Shown here in pieces: positions 1 through 7,294 of a stretch of 11,570 nt of DNA. The notes beneath the pieces were generated by a model that saw only the letters and a program-made list of their open reading frames with translations, was not told where the DNA came from and ran no database searches. Made by a program: the position numbers and the translations under genes. The first letter of the stretch is position 1. The number at the start of each line of letters is the position of its first letter. The stretch comes from Desulfuromonadales bacterium (GTDB taxonomy: Bacteria; Desulfobacterota; Desulfuromonadia; Desulfuromonadales; BM103): NCBI GenBank assembly GCA_030630015.1, contig DAOVNV010000059.1, positions 1 through 11,570 of the forward strand. Reading direction: 5' to 3'.

Positions 1-435
1 CATGTCGGGCATCACCAAGTGATCTCCGGCATCAACAAACATGTCTGCAACGATCGACAGACCGTGCGTCAGCGCGTTGGTCACGACCGGGTTGCTGAAG
101 TGCTTGCCCTGCAGGCTCGGGTTCTCCCGCAGCATTTTTTCGCGCCAGAGCGAGCGCAGTTCAGGCTTGCCCGCCGGAGGTGCATAAGGAAAAATGTCCT
201 TCGGGTCGAATTCGCTCAGTTTGTCCTGGATGCACTGCAGAAACATCGGGCCGTTGCCCTCGGTGGCGATACCGATCGTGGCGTTGAAACGATGGGCCTT
301 TTCCTTGGCTTCAGCTGACTGAGTCAGAATCCCCTTGGGGAAAAACAGGTTCTTTCCCAGATCGGAAAGCATATCGAGCACAAATTCGTTGTGTTGAGAT
401 ATCTGATTGTTGAGTTCTTGGGCCAGCGGATTCAT
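1..435 (-). CDS. Aminotransferase class I/II (PLP-dependent), N-terminal 145 residues, cut by window edge
   Basis: The visible frame opens at an ATG (433-435) preceded by a good ribosome site (GGGAGG, 7 nt upstream) and stays open to base 1, so the C-terminal two thirds lie outside the window. The N-terminal part resembles fold-type I aminotransferases of the PF00155 group: a NATIGIA-type segment near residue 51, then PYAPPAGKPELRSLW around residues 83-97, the usual 'Y..P.G..eLR' substrate-loop and helix region, then NPVVTNALTHGLSIVADMF near 116-134, where the cofactor-domain 'G...al..i' helix begins. The PLP lysine and the Asp/Arg cofactor contacts are beyond the edge, so neither substrate nor activity can be judged. 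Family members are about 400-440 residues long. It has its own predicted promoter (512-540), which suggests a separate transcription unit from the binding-protein gene upstream. Aspartate- or aromatic-type specificity is possible but not shown. Confidence 0.82.
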   Translation of the reverse strand, partial: MNPLAQELNNQISQHNEFVLDMLSDLGKNLFFPKGILTQSAEAKEKAHRFNATIGIATEGNGPMFLQCIQDKLSEFDPKDIFPYAPPAGKPELRSLWREKMLRENPSLQGKHFSNPVVTNALTHGLSIVADMFVDAGDHLVMPDM

Positions 436-511
436 GGGATTTCCCTCCCGGCAGTCAGTTTGTGGTATCGGGCCTGAACATACGGGTCCAGGCAGGTGAA
501 AAGGCAAGATA

Positions 512-540
512 TTTATGCAGGATAGCAGAAGACTTGTCAA
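512..540 (-). promoter_or_regulatory. Sigma70-type promoter for the aminotransferase gene
   Basis: On the minus strand a perfect -35 hexamer TTGACA (535-540) is followed after 17 bp by CATAAA (512-517), which matches four of six -10 consensus bases. Transcription would start near base 505 and give a leader of about 70 nt before the ATG at 435. No convincing terminator for the preceding gene was seen in 541-637. Confidence 0.55.
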
Positions 541-637
541 TGGCAAACTGCACCGGAACACCCCTGCCAGTATTGGGGCATTGAAGCTGCTGCATTACTT
601 GTTTTACCCGGATAGAATGAGGACGGGAGGTGGTTTT

Positions 638-1582
638 TTAATGAACCACGCGACTGGCAACGGAAAGGACCTCGAAGGGGACCTGAATACCGAGAATCTT
701 GGCCGCCTTCAGATTGACAACCAGGCCAACATTGCGGGGGCGTTCAGGCGGCAGTTCATGCAATGGGCAACCCTGGATCAAACGATTCACATATTCTGCA
801 AGTTTTTCCCCTTGTTCTGCCGGGTCCGTCTCAAGAACCATAAAGGCGCCCTGTTCTGCCAGTCCGGAAACCCGGGAAATGACGGGGACGCCCTGCTTGG
901 TTGCCAGATCAACTATCAGGGAGAACTCCTCGAGCAGGCGGAGGCTGTCGGCGCAATAGATGCCACCTGTCCCATTCGGCACTTTGTCGAACAGTTCTGA
1001 AACAGTTAACGAGCCTTCCTTGGCCAACGGAAAAACCTGCAGGCCTTTATTGGCTGCAATTCTCTGCAATGAATCCACCTGATTTTCCGCAGCCATGTCC
1101 CCCGAATGGTACAGGGCAGCAAGTTGCGTCGCGCCAGTTGCGGCAGTGAAGTGCTTGAGAAGTGTCTGGATTGGGCCGTCACCGCGAATCCCGGTCACAT
1201 TCCGACCGGGGGTGAATTGATCGGGGATGAATCCCTGAACCAGCGGATCGTAGACATCGGCATAAATCACCGGCGTAACGAATGATTCTGACAGGGCCGC
1301 ATGAGTGGCAAGGGCGCCGTAAGTAACGATCAGGTCCGCACCGATAGCAACCGCTTTACGGGCGCTGTTGCGTAGCGAAAGGAGGTCTTCATTGGGCGTC
1401 TGGAGGTAAACCTTATGGGTGTCTGAGTCCGCCAGAAGACTGATAAAAACCTCGTGCACTGAGTTATAGCGCGGCAAATCCTTTGTCAGGATGACGGCGA
1501 TCAGGTGCTCCTCGGCACGAACCTGCTGCGGAAGCAGGATAACATTCACCACAAGCAATATTATCAGCAGGTAAAAACGCAT
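638..1582 (-). CDS. Orphan ABC-type periplasmic substrate-binding protein (PF04392-like)
   Basis: With the ATG at 1580-1582 the product is 314 residues and begins with a clean signal peptide (MRFYLLIILLVVNVILLP, cleavage probably after QVRA at residue 23), so the protein is periplasmic. It has the hallmarks of the ABC_sub_bind family (TrpX-like): ADLIVTYGALATHAA, then TPVIYADVYDPLVQGFI and GRNVTGI in the first lobe, and the terminal VVNLKAAKILGIQVP typical of the family. Family members bind small ligands, often amino acids, for ABC importers, but no permease or ATPase of that importer type is adjacent; the nearest ABC genes are mlaE and mlaF upstream. A TTG start at 1651 has a better-placed GAGGA site (7 nt) and would add 23 polar residues before the signal peptide, which makes it less plausible for export. 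The gap of about 207 bp from mlaD holds no clear terminator, so co-transcription is possible. The ligand cannot be told. Confidence 0.85.
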   Translation of the reverse strand: MRFYLLIILLVVNVILLPQQVRAEEHLIAVILTKDLPRYNSVHEVFISLLADSDTHKVYLQTPNEDLLSLRNSARKAVAIGADLIVTYGALATHAALSESFVTPVIYADVYDPLVQGFIPDQFTPGRNVTGIRGDGPIQTLLKHFTAATGATQLAALYHSGDMAAENQVDSLQRIAANKGLQVFPLAKEGSLTVSELFDKVPNGTGGIYCADSLRLLEEFSLIVDLATKQGVPVISRVSGLAEQGAFMVLETDPAEQGEKLAEYVNRLIQGCPLHELPPERPRNVGLVVNLKAAKILGIQVPFEVLSVASRVVH

Positions 1583-1789
1583 TCCGCTTAACCACACTCT
1601 CCCCTGCGGCAGGTTTTCATCAGCACAGCAGTCCTGATCAGAGACGTTCAATCACAAGTCCTCAAACTCATCTTAAACATGCAAAAAACGTGTAAATCCA
1701 GAAAGGGTTACAATTCCAGACAGGTGAGAATGGTCTTTCACGGTGGTTTGCCGGTATTTCAGGAGATGCTTGTTAAGTCCGACAGCCTC

Positions 1790-2878
1790 CTAGAACAAGG
1801 TCCCCAAAACAACGCCAAGGGCAGAGACTGGTCCAGTATCACTCATCCCGTCAACGGTTTTTTCAACTTTATGGAGAGTTGTTACAGCATCCCGGTACAG
1901 AGTGTCCTCGTTGACCAGACGTCCGAGCGTCCCCTTCCCGTCATCAATCTTTGCAGCAATGCTATTGATGCGTGCAACCCCCTCACGGATATCTTCATAA
2001 AGAGCATCGTCGTTGACAAGTTTACCGAAGGAACCCTGGCCCGCATTCACTTTTTCGGTGATTTCGCGGAGTCCTGTCAGTGTAATGGTGGCTTCTTCAT
2101 AAAGGCGATCATCAACCAGAAGCTTACCAAGAGTCCCCTTCCCTTCATTGAGCTGCTCCGTAACAGACTGTAAATTGGCCATGGTCAGGCTGAGATTGTC
2201 ATAGAGTTCGGAGTCGGCCATTAATTTCCCAAGCGTGCCTTCGCCCTGCTCAATGCGGAGCAGGATCTTGTTGACCCTTGCAGACATGGTGACCACCTCA
2301 TCGTACAATTCAGGGTTGTTGATCAGACGTCCCAGGGTTCCTTCGCCTTCATCGATCTTGGCCATGACCCGGTCCAGCCTTGAAATGGCGTTGGTCAGCG
2401 GCTCACGGTTTTCGTCGAGCATGTCTCCGAGCGGTTGCAGAACACGTTGCTGGTTGCGATCGAGACCTGAAATAAGCTCGTCGAGATTCGTGGCCTCGTG
2501 GGTTGTCACCACACTACCGGGAGGTAGAATCTCACTATCCGGCGTACCAAAGTCAAGACCGAGGAAAACCCCTCCAAGCAGGTTAGTTTGCCTGATTTTT
2601 GCAATACTGTCGCGCCTGATAACCACCGATCCATCGATATAGAAATCAACCCTGACCTTACCGTCTTCGATGCTGATGCTCTGGATCTTGCCGACCTCGA
2701 CGCCGGCAACACGCACCGGGTCACCGTCTTTCAGCCCGACTGACGATTCAAAGAGAGCGACGTAATCGTAATGTGTTTCAAAAGGCTTCCAGTCTTCAAC
2801 CAACTCGATCATGACTCCCAGCATGATCAGAGCAAACAGAAAAAACAGGCCGACCTTCTGTTCGGTAGAGATTGCCAT
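1790..2878 (-). CDS. mlaD: MlaD-like MCE-domain protein with five C-terminal 34-residue repeats
   Basis: This is a 362-residue inner-membrane-anchored lipid-binding subunit of an Mla-type ABC transporter. It has a short cytoplasmic N-terminus and one membrane span (about residues 9-26), then an MCE/MlaD domain (about 36-125) with VGLKDGDPVRVAGVEVGKI and a central NLLGGVFLGLDFG segment. A helical region (126-175) follows, then five copies of a G-x-G-(T/S)-(L/F)-G-(K/R)-L...LY unit beginning at residues 178, 212, 246, 280 and 314, exactly 34 residues apart. E. coli MlaD (about 180 residues) lacks such a tail. The start ATG (2876-2878) is preceded by AGGGGGAGG and sits 1 nt after the mlaF stop codon, so translation is probably coupled; a longer open frame up to 2995 would overlap mlaF by over 100 nt and was not used. 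Known MCE proteins form hexamers that carry phospholipid between membranes; the same role is inferred here. Confidence 0.9.
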   Translation of the reverse strand: MAISTEQKVGLFFLFALIMLGVMIELVEDWKPFETHYDYVALFESSVGLKDGDPVRVAGVEVGKIQSISIEDGKVRVDFYIDGSVVIRRDSIAKIRQTNLLGGVFLGLDFGTPDSEILPPGSVVTTHEATNLDELISGLDRNQQRVLQPLGDMLDENREPLTNAISRLDRVMAKIDEGEGTLGRLINNPELYDEVVTMSARVNKILLRIEQGEGTLGKLMADSELYDNLSLTMANLQSVTEQLNEGKGTLGKLLVDDRLYEEATITLTGLREITEKVNAGQGSFGKLVNDDALYEDIREGVARINSIAAKIDDGKGTLGRLVNEDTLYRDAVTTLHKVEKTVDGMSDTGPVSALGVVLGTLF

Positions 2879-2879
2879 A

Positions 2880-3782
2880 TTAATCGTCCTCCCCCTTGAT
2901 CCCCTTCGTCGTTGTATAGATAAAGTTTCTGACAAGCGGATTCTGACTCTTCTTGATACTCGCAGGAGTACCAATCTCGATAATCCTGCCATCATGGATC
3001 ATGGCAACCCGGTCGGACAGGTAAAGGGCAAAATTCAGGTCATGACTGACAATAATCGTGGTCAGATTGACTTTTTCCTTCAGACTCATGATGACCCGTG
3101 CCAGTTCATCCGAAGTGACCGGATCCAACTCTGCCGTCGGCTCGTCGTAGAGGATCAGGTCAGGGTTCATCGCCAGCGAGCGTGCAATGGCCACGCGCTT
3201 TTTCATGCCACCAGACAATTCTTCTGTCCTTAATTCCTCCTTGCCCTCCAGACCCACCAATTGAAGTTTCTCGCGGATAATCCTTTGGATGCGCCGCTCG
3301 TTGCACACCCGTTTTTCCCTGAGCCAGAGACCTACGTTCTCCCCCACGGTCAGTGAATTGAAAAGCGCTGATGATTGAAAGACCATGCTGTAGCGGTAAT
3401 TGCGCGCTGTCTCACCGAGTTGAGGTTCATGGATATTCTGACCGTCAATCAGAACCGAACCGGAGTCCGGAATCAAGAGTTTGACGATATGCTTCAGCAA
3501 CAGACTCTTGCCGGTACCAGAAGGGCCAATGATGGAAAAGATCTCACCGGGCTGGATTTCCAGTGTGATATCCTTGAGAACATGATTGTCGTCAAACGAC
3601 TTGTTGAGCTTATCGATCGTGATCAGTACTCCGTGTGATTCCTCATAGCGGGTAACCTGGTTTTCACCATCGAAGAGGGATCCGCTGAATCCATGCGCCA
3701 GTTTCCCCAGGAAACCGCCAAATGGCATCAGGCCGCTCAGCACCGCCAGAAGATCGTTGGATTTTTTTCCGTTATCTGCCAT
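2880..3782 (-). CDS. mlaF: MlaF-like ABC transporter ATPase with N-terminal extension
   Basis: This 300-residue cytoplasmic ATPase is the likely motor for the MlaE permease. The nucleotide-binding domain starts near residue 52 and contains Walker A GPSGTGKS (86-93), Q-loop Gln136 in MVFQSSALF, signature LSGGMKKR (189-196), Walker B LILYDE (209-214) with the catalytic Glu, and switch His247. The FQS-ALF sequence and the SGG-M signature are typical of Mla/Ttg2A-type ATPases. An extra segment of about 50 residues precedes the domain, with a glycine-rich hydrophobic stretch at 10-33, whereas E. coli MlaF begins almost directly with the domain. The start ATG (3780-3782) lies 9 nt after the mlaE stop with a modest TAGGG ribosome site; a later start at Met19 would remove part of the extension and cannot be excluded. 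The stop is 1 nt from mlaD, so the genes act as one operon. Confidence 0.92.
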   Translation of the reverse strand: MADNGKKSNDLLAVLSGLMPFGGFLGKLAHGFSGSLFDGENQVTRYEESHGVLITIDKLNKSFDDNHVLKDITLEIQPGEIFSIIGPSGTGKSLLLKHIVKLLIPDSGSVLIDGQNIHEPQLGETARNYRYSMVFQSSALFNSLTVGENVGLWLREKRVCNERRIQRIIREKLQLVGLEGKEELRTEELSGGMKKRVAIARSLAMNPDLILYDEPTAELDPVTSDELARVIMSLKEKVNLTTIIVSHDLNFALYLSDRVAMIHDGRIIEIGTPASIKKSQNPLVRNFIYTTTKGIKGEDD

Positions 3783-3791
3783 TTATCAACC

Positions 3792-4574
3792 CTACATCAT
3801 GAACCGGGTCAGGAAATAATTGGCGATCATAATCAACAGGAAGGATACGACCACCGACTTTGTGGTGGAAATTCCAATCCCGCGGGCGCCGCCGGTCGTT
3901 TTGAAACCGATATAGCAGCCGACATGGGCGATGATGCCACCAAAGACCGTGGCCTTGAGAAGACCCTTGAGAATATCCATGTAAACCAGGGATCTCATCA
4001 GGTTGTCGTAGTAAACGCTGAGAGGCACGTTGATCATCGGGTTCACTTCAGCGACGATACCTCCCCCGAAGATACCCACCACCATGGAAAAAACCACCAG
4101 CGCGGGAACGGCAAACAGGCAGGCGATCAGGCGGGGCATGGCCAGGTAACGAACCGGACTGATTTCCAGGGTTTTTAGAGCGTCAATTTCTTCGTAGACT
4201 TGCATCGCGCCCATCTCCGCAGCCATGGCCGAGCCAATTCTGCCGGCGACCAGCAGACTTGTCATGACCGGACCGAGTTCCTTGACCATAGAAAGACCGA
4301 CAATTGCGCCAATCGCCTCCTGGGTTCCGTACTGGCTGAGTGCTGAGCCGGTCTGCAAGGCGAGCACCATGCCCACAAAGAGCGCCATAAGCATGGCGAT
4401 CGGCAGAGTGCCGACGCCGATTTGATGCATCTGCCTGAAAATGCTGTTCAGGTTGCGGGGAGCTTCCTTGAAATAGTAGGTCGTCTCGATCAACAGGGCC
4501 AGCATTTCGCCGGTACTCTGCGACAGAGCAAGAGCTTTCTGACCAGCATAAGTGAGCAGGCGCATACTATTCAC
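3792..4574 (-). CDS. mlaE: MlaE-like lipid ABC transporter permease
   Basis: This 260-residue integral inner-membrane protein belongs to the MlaE (YrbE/Ttg2B) permease family. It shows the family core KELGPVMTSLLVAGR then IGSAMAAEMG (about 98-122), followed by the coupling segment MQVYEEIDALKTLEISP (124-140) and a late GARGIGISTTKSVV region (229-242). Hydrophobic spans lie at about 56-74, 88-112, 148-172, 205-224 and 240-258, with an amphipathic interfacial N-terminus. With MlaF and MlaD it should form the complex that moves phospholipid or a related lipid at the inner membrane. The start is taken as GTG (4572-4574), whose last bases form GTGA with the stop of the upstream repeat-protein gene, a classic translational-coupling overlap. 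An ATG three codons later (4563-4565) is the alternative; neither has a strong Shine-Dalgarno site. The usual STAS partner MlaB is not seen nearby. Confidence 0.92.
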   Translation of the reverse strand: MNSMRLLTYAGQKALALSQSTGEMLALLIETTYYFKEAPRNLNSIFRQMHQIGVGTLPIAMLMALFVGMVLALQTGSALSQYGTQEAIGAIVGLSMVKELGPVMTSLLVAGRIGSAMAAEMGAMQVYEEIDALKTLEISPVRYLAMPRLIACLFAVPALVVFSMVVGIFGGGIVAEVNPMINVPLSVYYDNLMRSLVYMDILKGLLKATVFGGIIAHVGCYIGFKTTGGARGIGISTTKSVVVSFLLIMIANYFLTRFMM

Positions 4575-6031
4575 ATTGCGTTGGAAGGGGCAGCATCATG
4601 ACCCCAACTCAGTCCCCAGGGAAGAAAAAACAACTTGAGTAATTTTCCGTCTTGACCTGAATGGTAATGAAGCAGGCCCTTTACAAATCTGAAATCTTTT
4701 TCCTCGTTGACATCACTTCGGTATTCCAGAAGAGGAAACAGCTCCCAGGCCATTGCCTGACCGCGCTTCTCCTGCCAATAAAGGTTCCAGAGCAGGCTGA
4801 CCACCCGGTTGCCGTCCTGATCCCACTTCTGCTGGTAAAAGCGCCACAGGGGAGCCCAGGAACGTTCGATCCCCCTGTTTTCTGGAAAAAACGGCTCCAG
4901 CAGAGAAAAAATATGCAAGTGGCTGACCCCGCGTTGACGGGTATAACTGAACAGCGGCCAAAGGGCGACACGCCTCTTTTCTTGCCCGGTTTCGTACTTA
5001 TGTTCCCTTAAGTCAGAATAGAGAAAGAAAAGGACCCTGTGACGGCGACGCTCGAACTTTTCTGTACGGGTATCCTCAATTTTGTATATCGGCCAAAAAT
5101 ACCACCTTTTGCGATTAGCCTCCACAGTTTCATCAGCATAGAACGGCAAGAGCCTGAAGCCATGGCGCGTTTCACCACGTGTCATACGGATCAATGGCCA
5201 GGGGAAATTATATTCCGTGTAGTCTCGGACCATATCCTGTTTTTTTGAAAAAAACGGCCAGAGGACGGATAGATAGCTGCTCTCAGAAGAATCAACGCTC
5301 AGATAAAATGGCAATACTGCCCTTTTGTGAACCGCATTGCCACTATCCAGACCAGTGTCCTCGGAGAAGAAGATGGGCCATAGAAAGAATTTTTTCCTGT
5401 AATGACCCGCCTTTGCACTTTGTCCATAAATCGGCCAAATCTTATAACCGCTTTCATCCTCGCCGCTGATCCGTGCGAAGAAAGGCCAAAAAAAGTTATC
5501 AATCCGGCGCTCCCCCTTCTGCGTTCTCCCGTACAGGGGAAACAGGGTAAAGCTGATCTCGTCACGACCGAACCAGTCCTTGATTTTTCCGCCGAAAGGG
5601 AAGAAAGCGAAGTACCCGTCCTGATCCTGGTCAGAGCCATAAAACAGGAAGGGGAAAAGATAAAATTTATTGGAACTTCCGGATTCCCTGACGCCAAAAT
5701 CATAGGACATCAGGTGCAGAACATCAAACCGGGTCGAGTCCGGGCTCATCTTGCTCGATAGCAACGGATAGAGGACTTCCGTTTGCGAAGAGCCGGCATC
5801 ATCGACCGCCCTGTAAAAAAATGGTCGGAGCGTGTATTCAGTTTCGGACCCCTTTATCTCGTATTTGAACAAAGGACCCAGCGAGTGAACGCTCTGGTAA
5901 TCAACGGATGGGGCCGAACGGTAGTCAAGCAGCGGCCAAAGAGTAAAAATAGTGGAATCAACGGCAAACGCCGGATACGGCGCAACGAGAGAGCCCAGCA
6001 GAAAGCAGAAAAGAAGGAACCCTCTGTGCAT
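4571..6031 (-). CDS. Secreted aromatic-Pro (WPxF/Y) repeat protein of unknown function, coupled to mlaE
   Basis: I do not recognise a named family for this 486-residue protein. It begins with a signal peptide (residues 1-23, ending PAFA), so it is exported. The rest is a series of about 20 short units, each centred on an aromatic- or Leu-Pro-hydrophobic-aromatic motif: WPLL 32, RPFF 69, YPLL 88, FPFL 126, FPLY 164, WPFF 182, WPIY 199, WPIF 218, LPFY 240, WPFF 258, WPLI 278, LPFY 295, WPIY 313, WPLF 358, FPLL 432. The typical spacing is 14-20 residues, with polar, charged linkers. This pattern suggests amphipathic beta strands or hairpins, either an outer-membrane barrel or a beta-rich repeat fold; there is no lipobox and no classic C-terminal barrel signature. 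The stop overlaps the mlaE GTG by 4 nt, so it probably works with the Mla complex, perhaps at the outer membrane. The ATG lacks a clear Shine-Dalgarno site; a possible promoter lies at 6081-6109. Confidence 0.8.
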   Translation of the reverse strand: MHRGFLLFCFLLGSLVAPYPAFAVDSTIFTLWPLLDYRSAPSVDYQSVHSLGPLFKYEIKGSETEYTLRPFFYRAVDDAGSSQTEVLYPLLSSKMSPDSTRFDVLHLMSYDFGVRESGSSNKFYLFPFLFYGSDQDQDGYFAFFPFGGKIKDWFGRDEISFTLFPLYGRTQKGERRIDNFFWPFFARISGEDESGYKIWPIYGQSAKAGHYRKKFFLWPIFFSEDTGLDSGNAVHKRAVLPFYLSVDSSESSYLSVLWPFFSKKQDMVRDYTEYNFPWPLIRMTRGETRHGFRLLPFYADETVEANRKRWYFWPIYKIEDTRTEKFERRRHRVLFFLYSDLREHKYETGQEKRRVALWPLFSYTRQRGVSHLHIFSLLEPFFPENRGIERSWAPLWRFYQQKWDQDGNRVVSLLWNLYWQEKRGQAMAWELFPLLEYRSDVNEEKDFRFVKGLLHYHSGQDGKLLKLFFLPWGLSWGHDAAPSNAM

Positions 6032-6080
6032 GCGTCAAACCGAAGTTTAGATTGAAATCAATAAATACGACCAATCCGGC

Positions 6081-6109
6081 ATCGTAGCATGACACCTTGC
6101 TGGAAACAA
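6081..6109 (-). promoter_or_regulatory. Possible internal promoter before the repeat-protein/mlaEFD genes
   Basis: On the minus strand TTGTTT (6104-6109) is followed after 17 bp by TACGAT (6081-6086), and the -10 box is preceded by TGC, which gives an extended -10 form. The start site would be near 6074, about 43 nt before the ATG at 6031. It lies in the 115-bp gap after the small membrane protein gene, where no terminator is apparent, so the downstream genes could be read both from here and from the promoter at 7295-7324. Confidence 0.4.
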
Positions 6110-6146
6110 CTGATCGGATGGGTTTCGCCTGGCAGGTTAAACAGGT

Positions 6147-6281
6147 TCAACCGTCTGAAGAATCCAGGTCAAGGTCACGTTTTCGCGCACGCAGGCGGGA
6201 CACCCAAAGCATAATCCCGTGGATCACACCCAGAATCAGGATAATAAACAGGACGTCTCCAAAACCGACATTACTCATCAT
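6147..6281 (-). CDS. Small single-span membrane protein (44 residues), unknown function
   Basis: A short frame begins with two consecutive Met codons (6279-6281 and 6276-6278) overlapping the end of the TPR gene, whose stop codon is at 6271-6273; a GGAG site lies 6 nt upstream of the first Met. The product has a polar N-terminus, one hydrophobic span (about residues 10-28: VLFIILILGVIHGIMLWV), a basic stretch RLRARKR directly after it, and an acidic tail. By the positive-inside rule the tail should be cytoplasmic. The overlap with the TPR gene and the clear topology argue that it is a real gene, although the family is not recognised. It may anchor or assist the TPR protein or the Mla complex; this is only inferred from position. 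Longer in-frame starts (up to 6389) would run further into the TPR gene and were not used. Confidence 0.65.
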   Translation of the reverse strand: MMSNVGFGDVLFIILILGVIHGIMLWVSRLRARKRDLDLDSSDG

Positions 6282-7251
6282 GCGACGCTCCATCGTTGAT
6301 GGTATCGAGTGCTTCACGGGAGAGTTTGTGCTGCGGGTCGAGTTCAAGGGAACGTTCCAGAGACTGTGCAGCGACGGCTGACAATCCATTTTTCATGCGG
6401 CACATGCCCAGCAGGTAAAAATAATCTGCAGACGGCAGATCCGATGAAAAACGGCCATCCTCCTCGACACGATCCAGAATAGCAAGGGACAGCTGGAAAC
6501 TTTCAGCGGCATAAAGCTCCATAGCTTTGTGTACAGACTCAAGATCGTCTATCAGGTTATTCTCCAGCCAGGGTCGGCCGACAAAATTTTGCTTCCGGGA
6601 CGTGATCCTGCCTTTGAAGCCCTGATCCTCGGTATTGTCCAGAGCCCGCTGCCACTTGTTGTCAGCCCCGGGGAAATCACCAAACATGATGTCGATTTCG
6701 GCGAGCAGATTCAATGCAAACGGGTCCTCGAGAGACATTTTGAGGATTTCCTGGCCATAACGCATGGCCGCCAACAGATGGCGTCGAGCATCTCCCAGCT
6801 CTGTGTAGTCAAAAGCCAAATCGTAAAAACCGCTGCATAGCTGCAGCAGCAGACCTTTGTTGGACGAGTCGACCAGTGCAAGGATTTTCAGGCCGGTCAG
6901 CTTGCGTTTCACATATGCCGTATCCACATCCTTAGCGTCCAGCAAAACGGCCTGTGAGGCCAGGTCGGTCAAAAAGTGCGGGAAAGCATCCTGCAGTAAC
7001 TCTGCAAATATTTTATTATTCGGGCAATCGGGAAACTGGCGCAGGTAGTCGTAAACTCCCTGGCCAATGGCCGTATCAGCAGGGTTGCCACCCTCGAAAT
7101 CCGCCACGTTGATTGGCAGCAGCACCTGAGGCAGAGGGAGCTTTGCTTGGTCGACACCGACCATAAGTTGATGGCCTTCACCAGACTGCCAGAAAGTGAA
7201 GCGCTCAGGGTTGAGGGTCGGGGGGATGGCCGAGGATCTATTCTGATTCAT
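6271..7251 (-). CDS. TPR-repeat protein, probably cytoplasmic
   Basis: This 326-residue protein has no signal peptide or membrane span. The C-terminal half carries TPR-like helix pairs: about 177-207 (FALNLLAEIDIMFGDFPGA then KWQRALD), a weaker one near 242-262, and a clear one at 276-306 (YFYLLGMCRMKNGLSAVAA then SLERSLELDP). The N-terminal half (1-175) is not recognised and includes acidic and aromatic patches. TPR domains are protein-binding scaffolds, so a role in assembling the products of the following genes is possible but unproven. The ATG (7249-7251) has a GGAGAG site 9 nt upstream and sits about 37 nt below the predicted start site of the promoter at 7295-7324, which makes it the first gene of the minus-strand operon. 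Its end overlaps the start of the small membrane protein gene by 11 nt. Confidence 0.82.
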   Translation of the reverse strand: MNQNRSSAIPPTLNPERFTFWQSGEGHQLMVGVDQAKLPLPQVLLPINVADFEGGNPADTAIGQGVYDYLRQFPDCPNNKIFAELLQDAFPHFLTDLASQAVLLDAKDVDTAYVKRKLTGLKILALVDSSNKGLLLQLCSGFYDLAFDYTELGDARRHLLAAMRYGQEILKMSLEDPFALNLLAEIDIMFGDFPGADNKWQRALDNTEDQGFKGRITSRKQNFVGRPWLENNLIDDLESVHKAMELYAAESFQLSLAILDRVEEDGRFSSDLPSADYFYLLGMCRMKNGLSAVAAQSLERSLELDPQHKLSREALDTINDGASHDE

Positions 7252-7294
7252 ACTGAAAAACTCTCCAATGAGTGGGATATGATGATAATCAGGA

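Noticed and set aside
515..1000. Plus-strand open frames at 515-1000, 699-959 and 901-1149
   Set aside because: All are antisense to the binding-protein gene, with low-complexity or arginine-rich products and no ribosome sites of note.
1679..2173. Plus-strand open frame of 164 codons
   Set aside because: It lies antisense to the repeated C-terminal part of mlaD; the regular 102-bp period keeps the other strand open by chance.
1790..2347. CRISPR-like or tandem DNA repeat
   Set aside because: The 102-bp periodicity is protein-level repetition inside mlaD with diverged bases and no unique spacers.
2879..2995. N-terminal extension of mlaD to 2995
   Set aside because: It would overlap mlaF by over 100 nt and add basic residues before the membrane anchor; the ATG at 2878 has a strong ribosome site.
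3693..4178. Plus-strand open frame of 161 codons opposite mlaE/mlaF
   Set aside because: It is a His/Gln/Asp-rich translation of the strand opposite a membrane protein, a typical shadow frame.
5299..5761. Open frames at 5299-5703 (minus, other frame) and 5402-5761 (plus)
   Set aside because: Both lie inside the repeat-protein gene, have no ribosome sites and no recognisable domains.
6282..6389. Longer start for the small membrane protein
   Set aside because: Residues before the tandem Met come from the TPR gene in another frame and have no ribosome site of their own.
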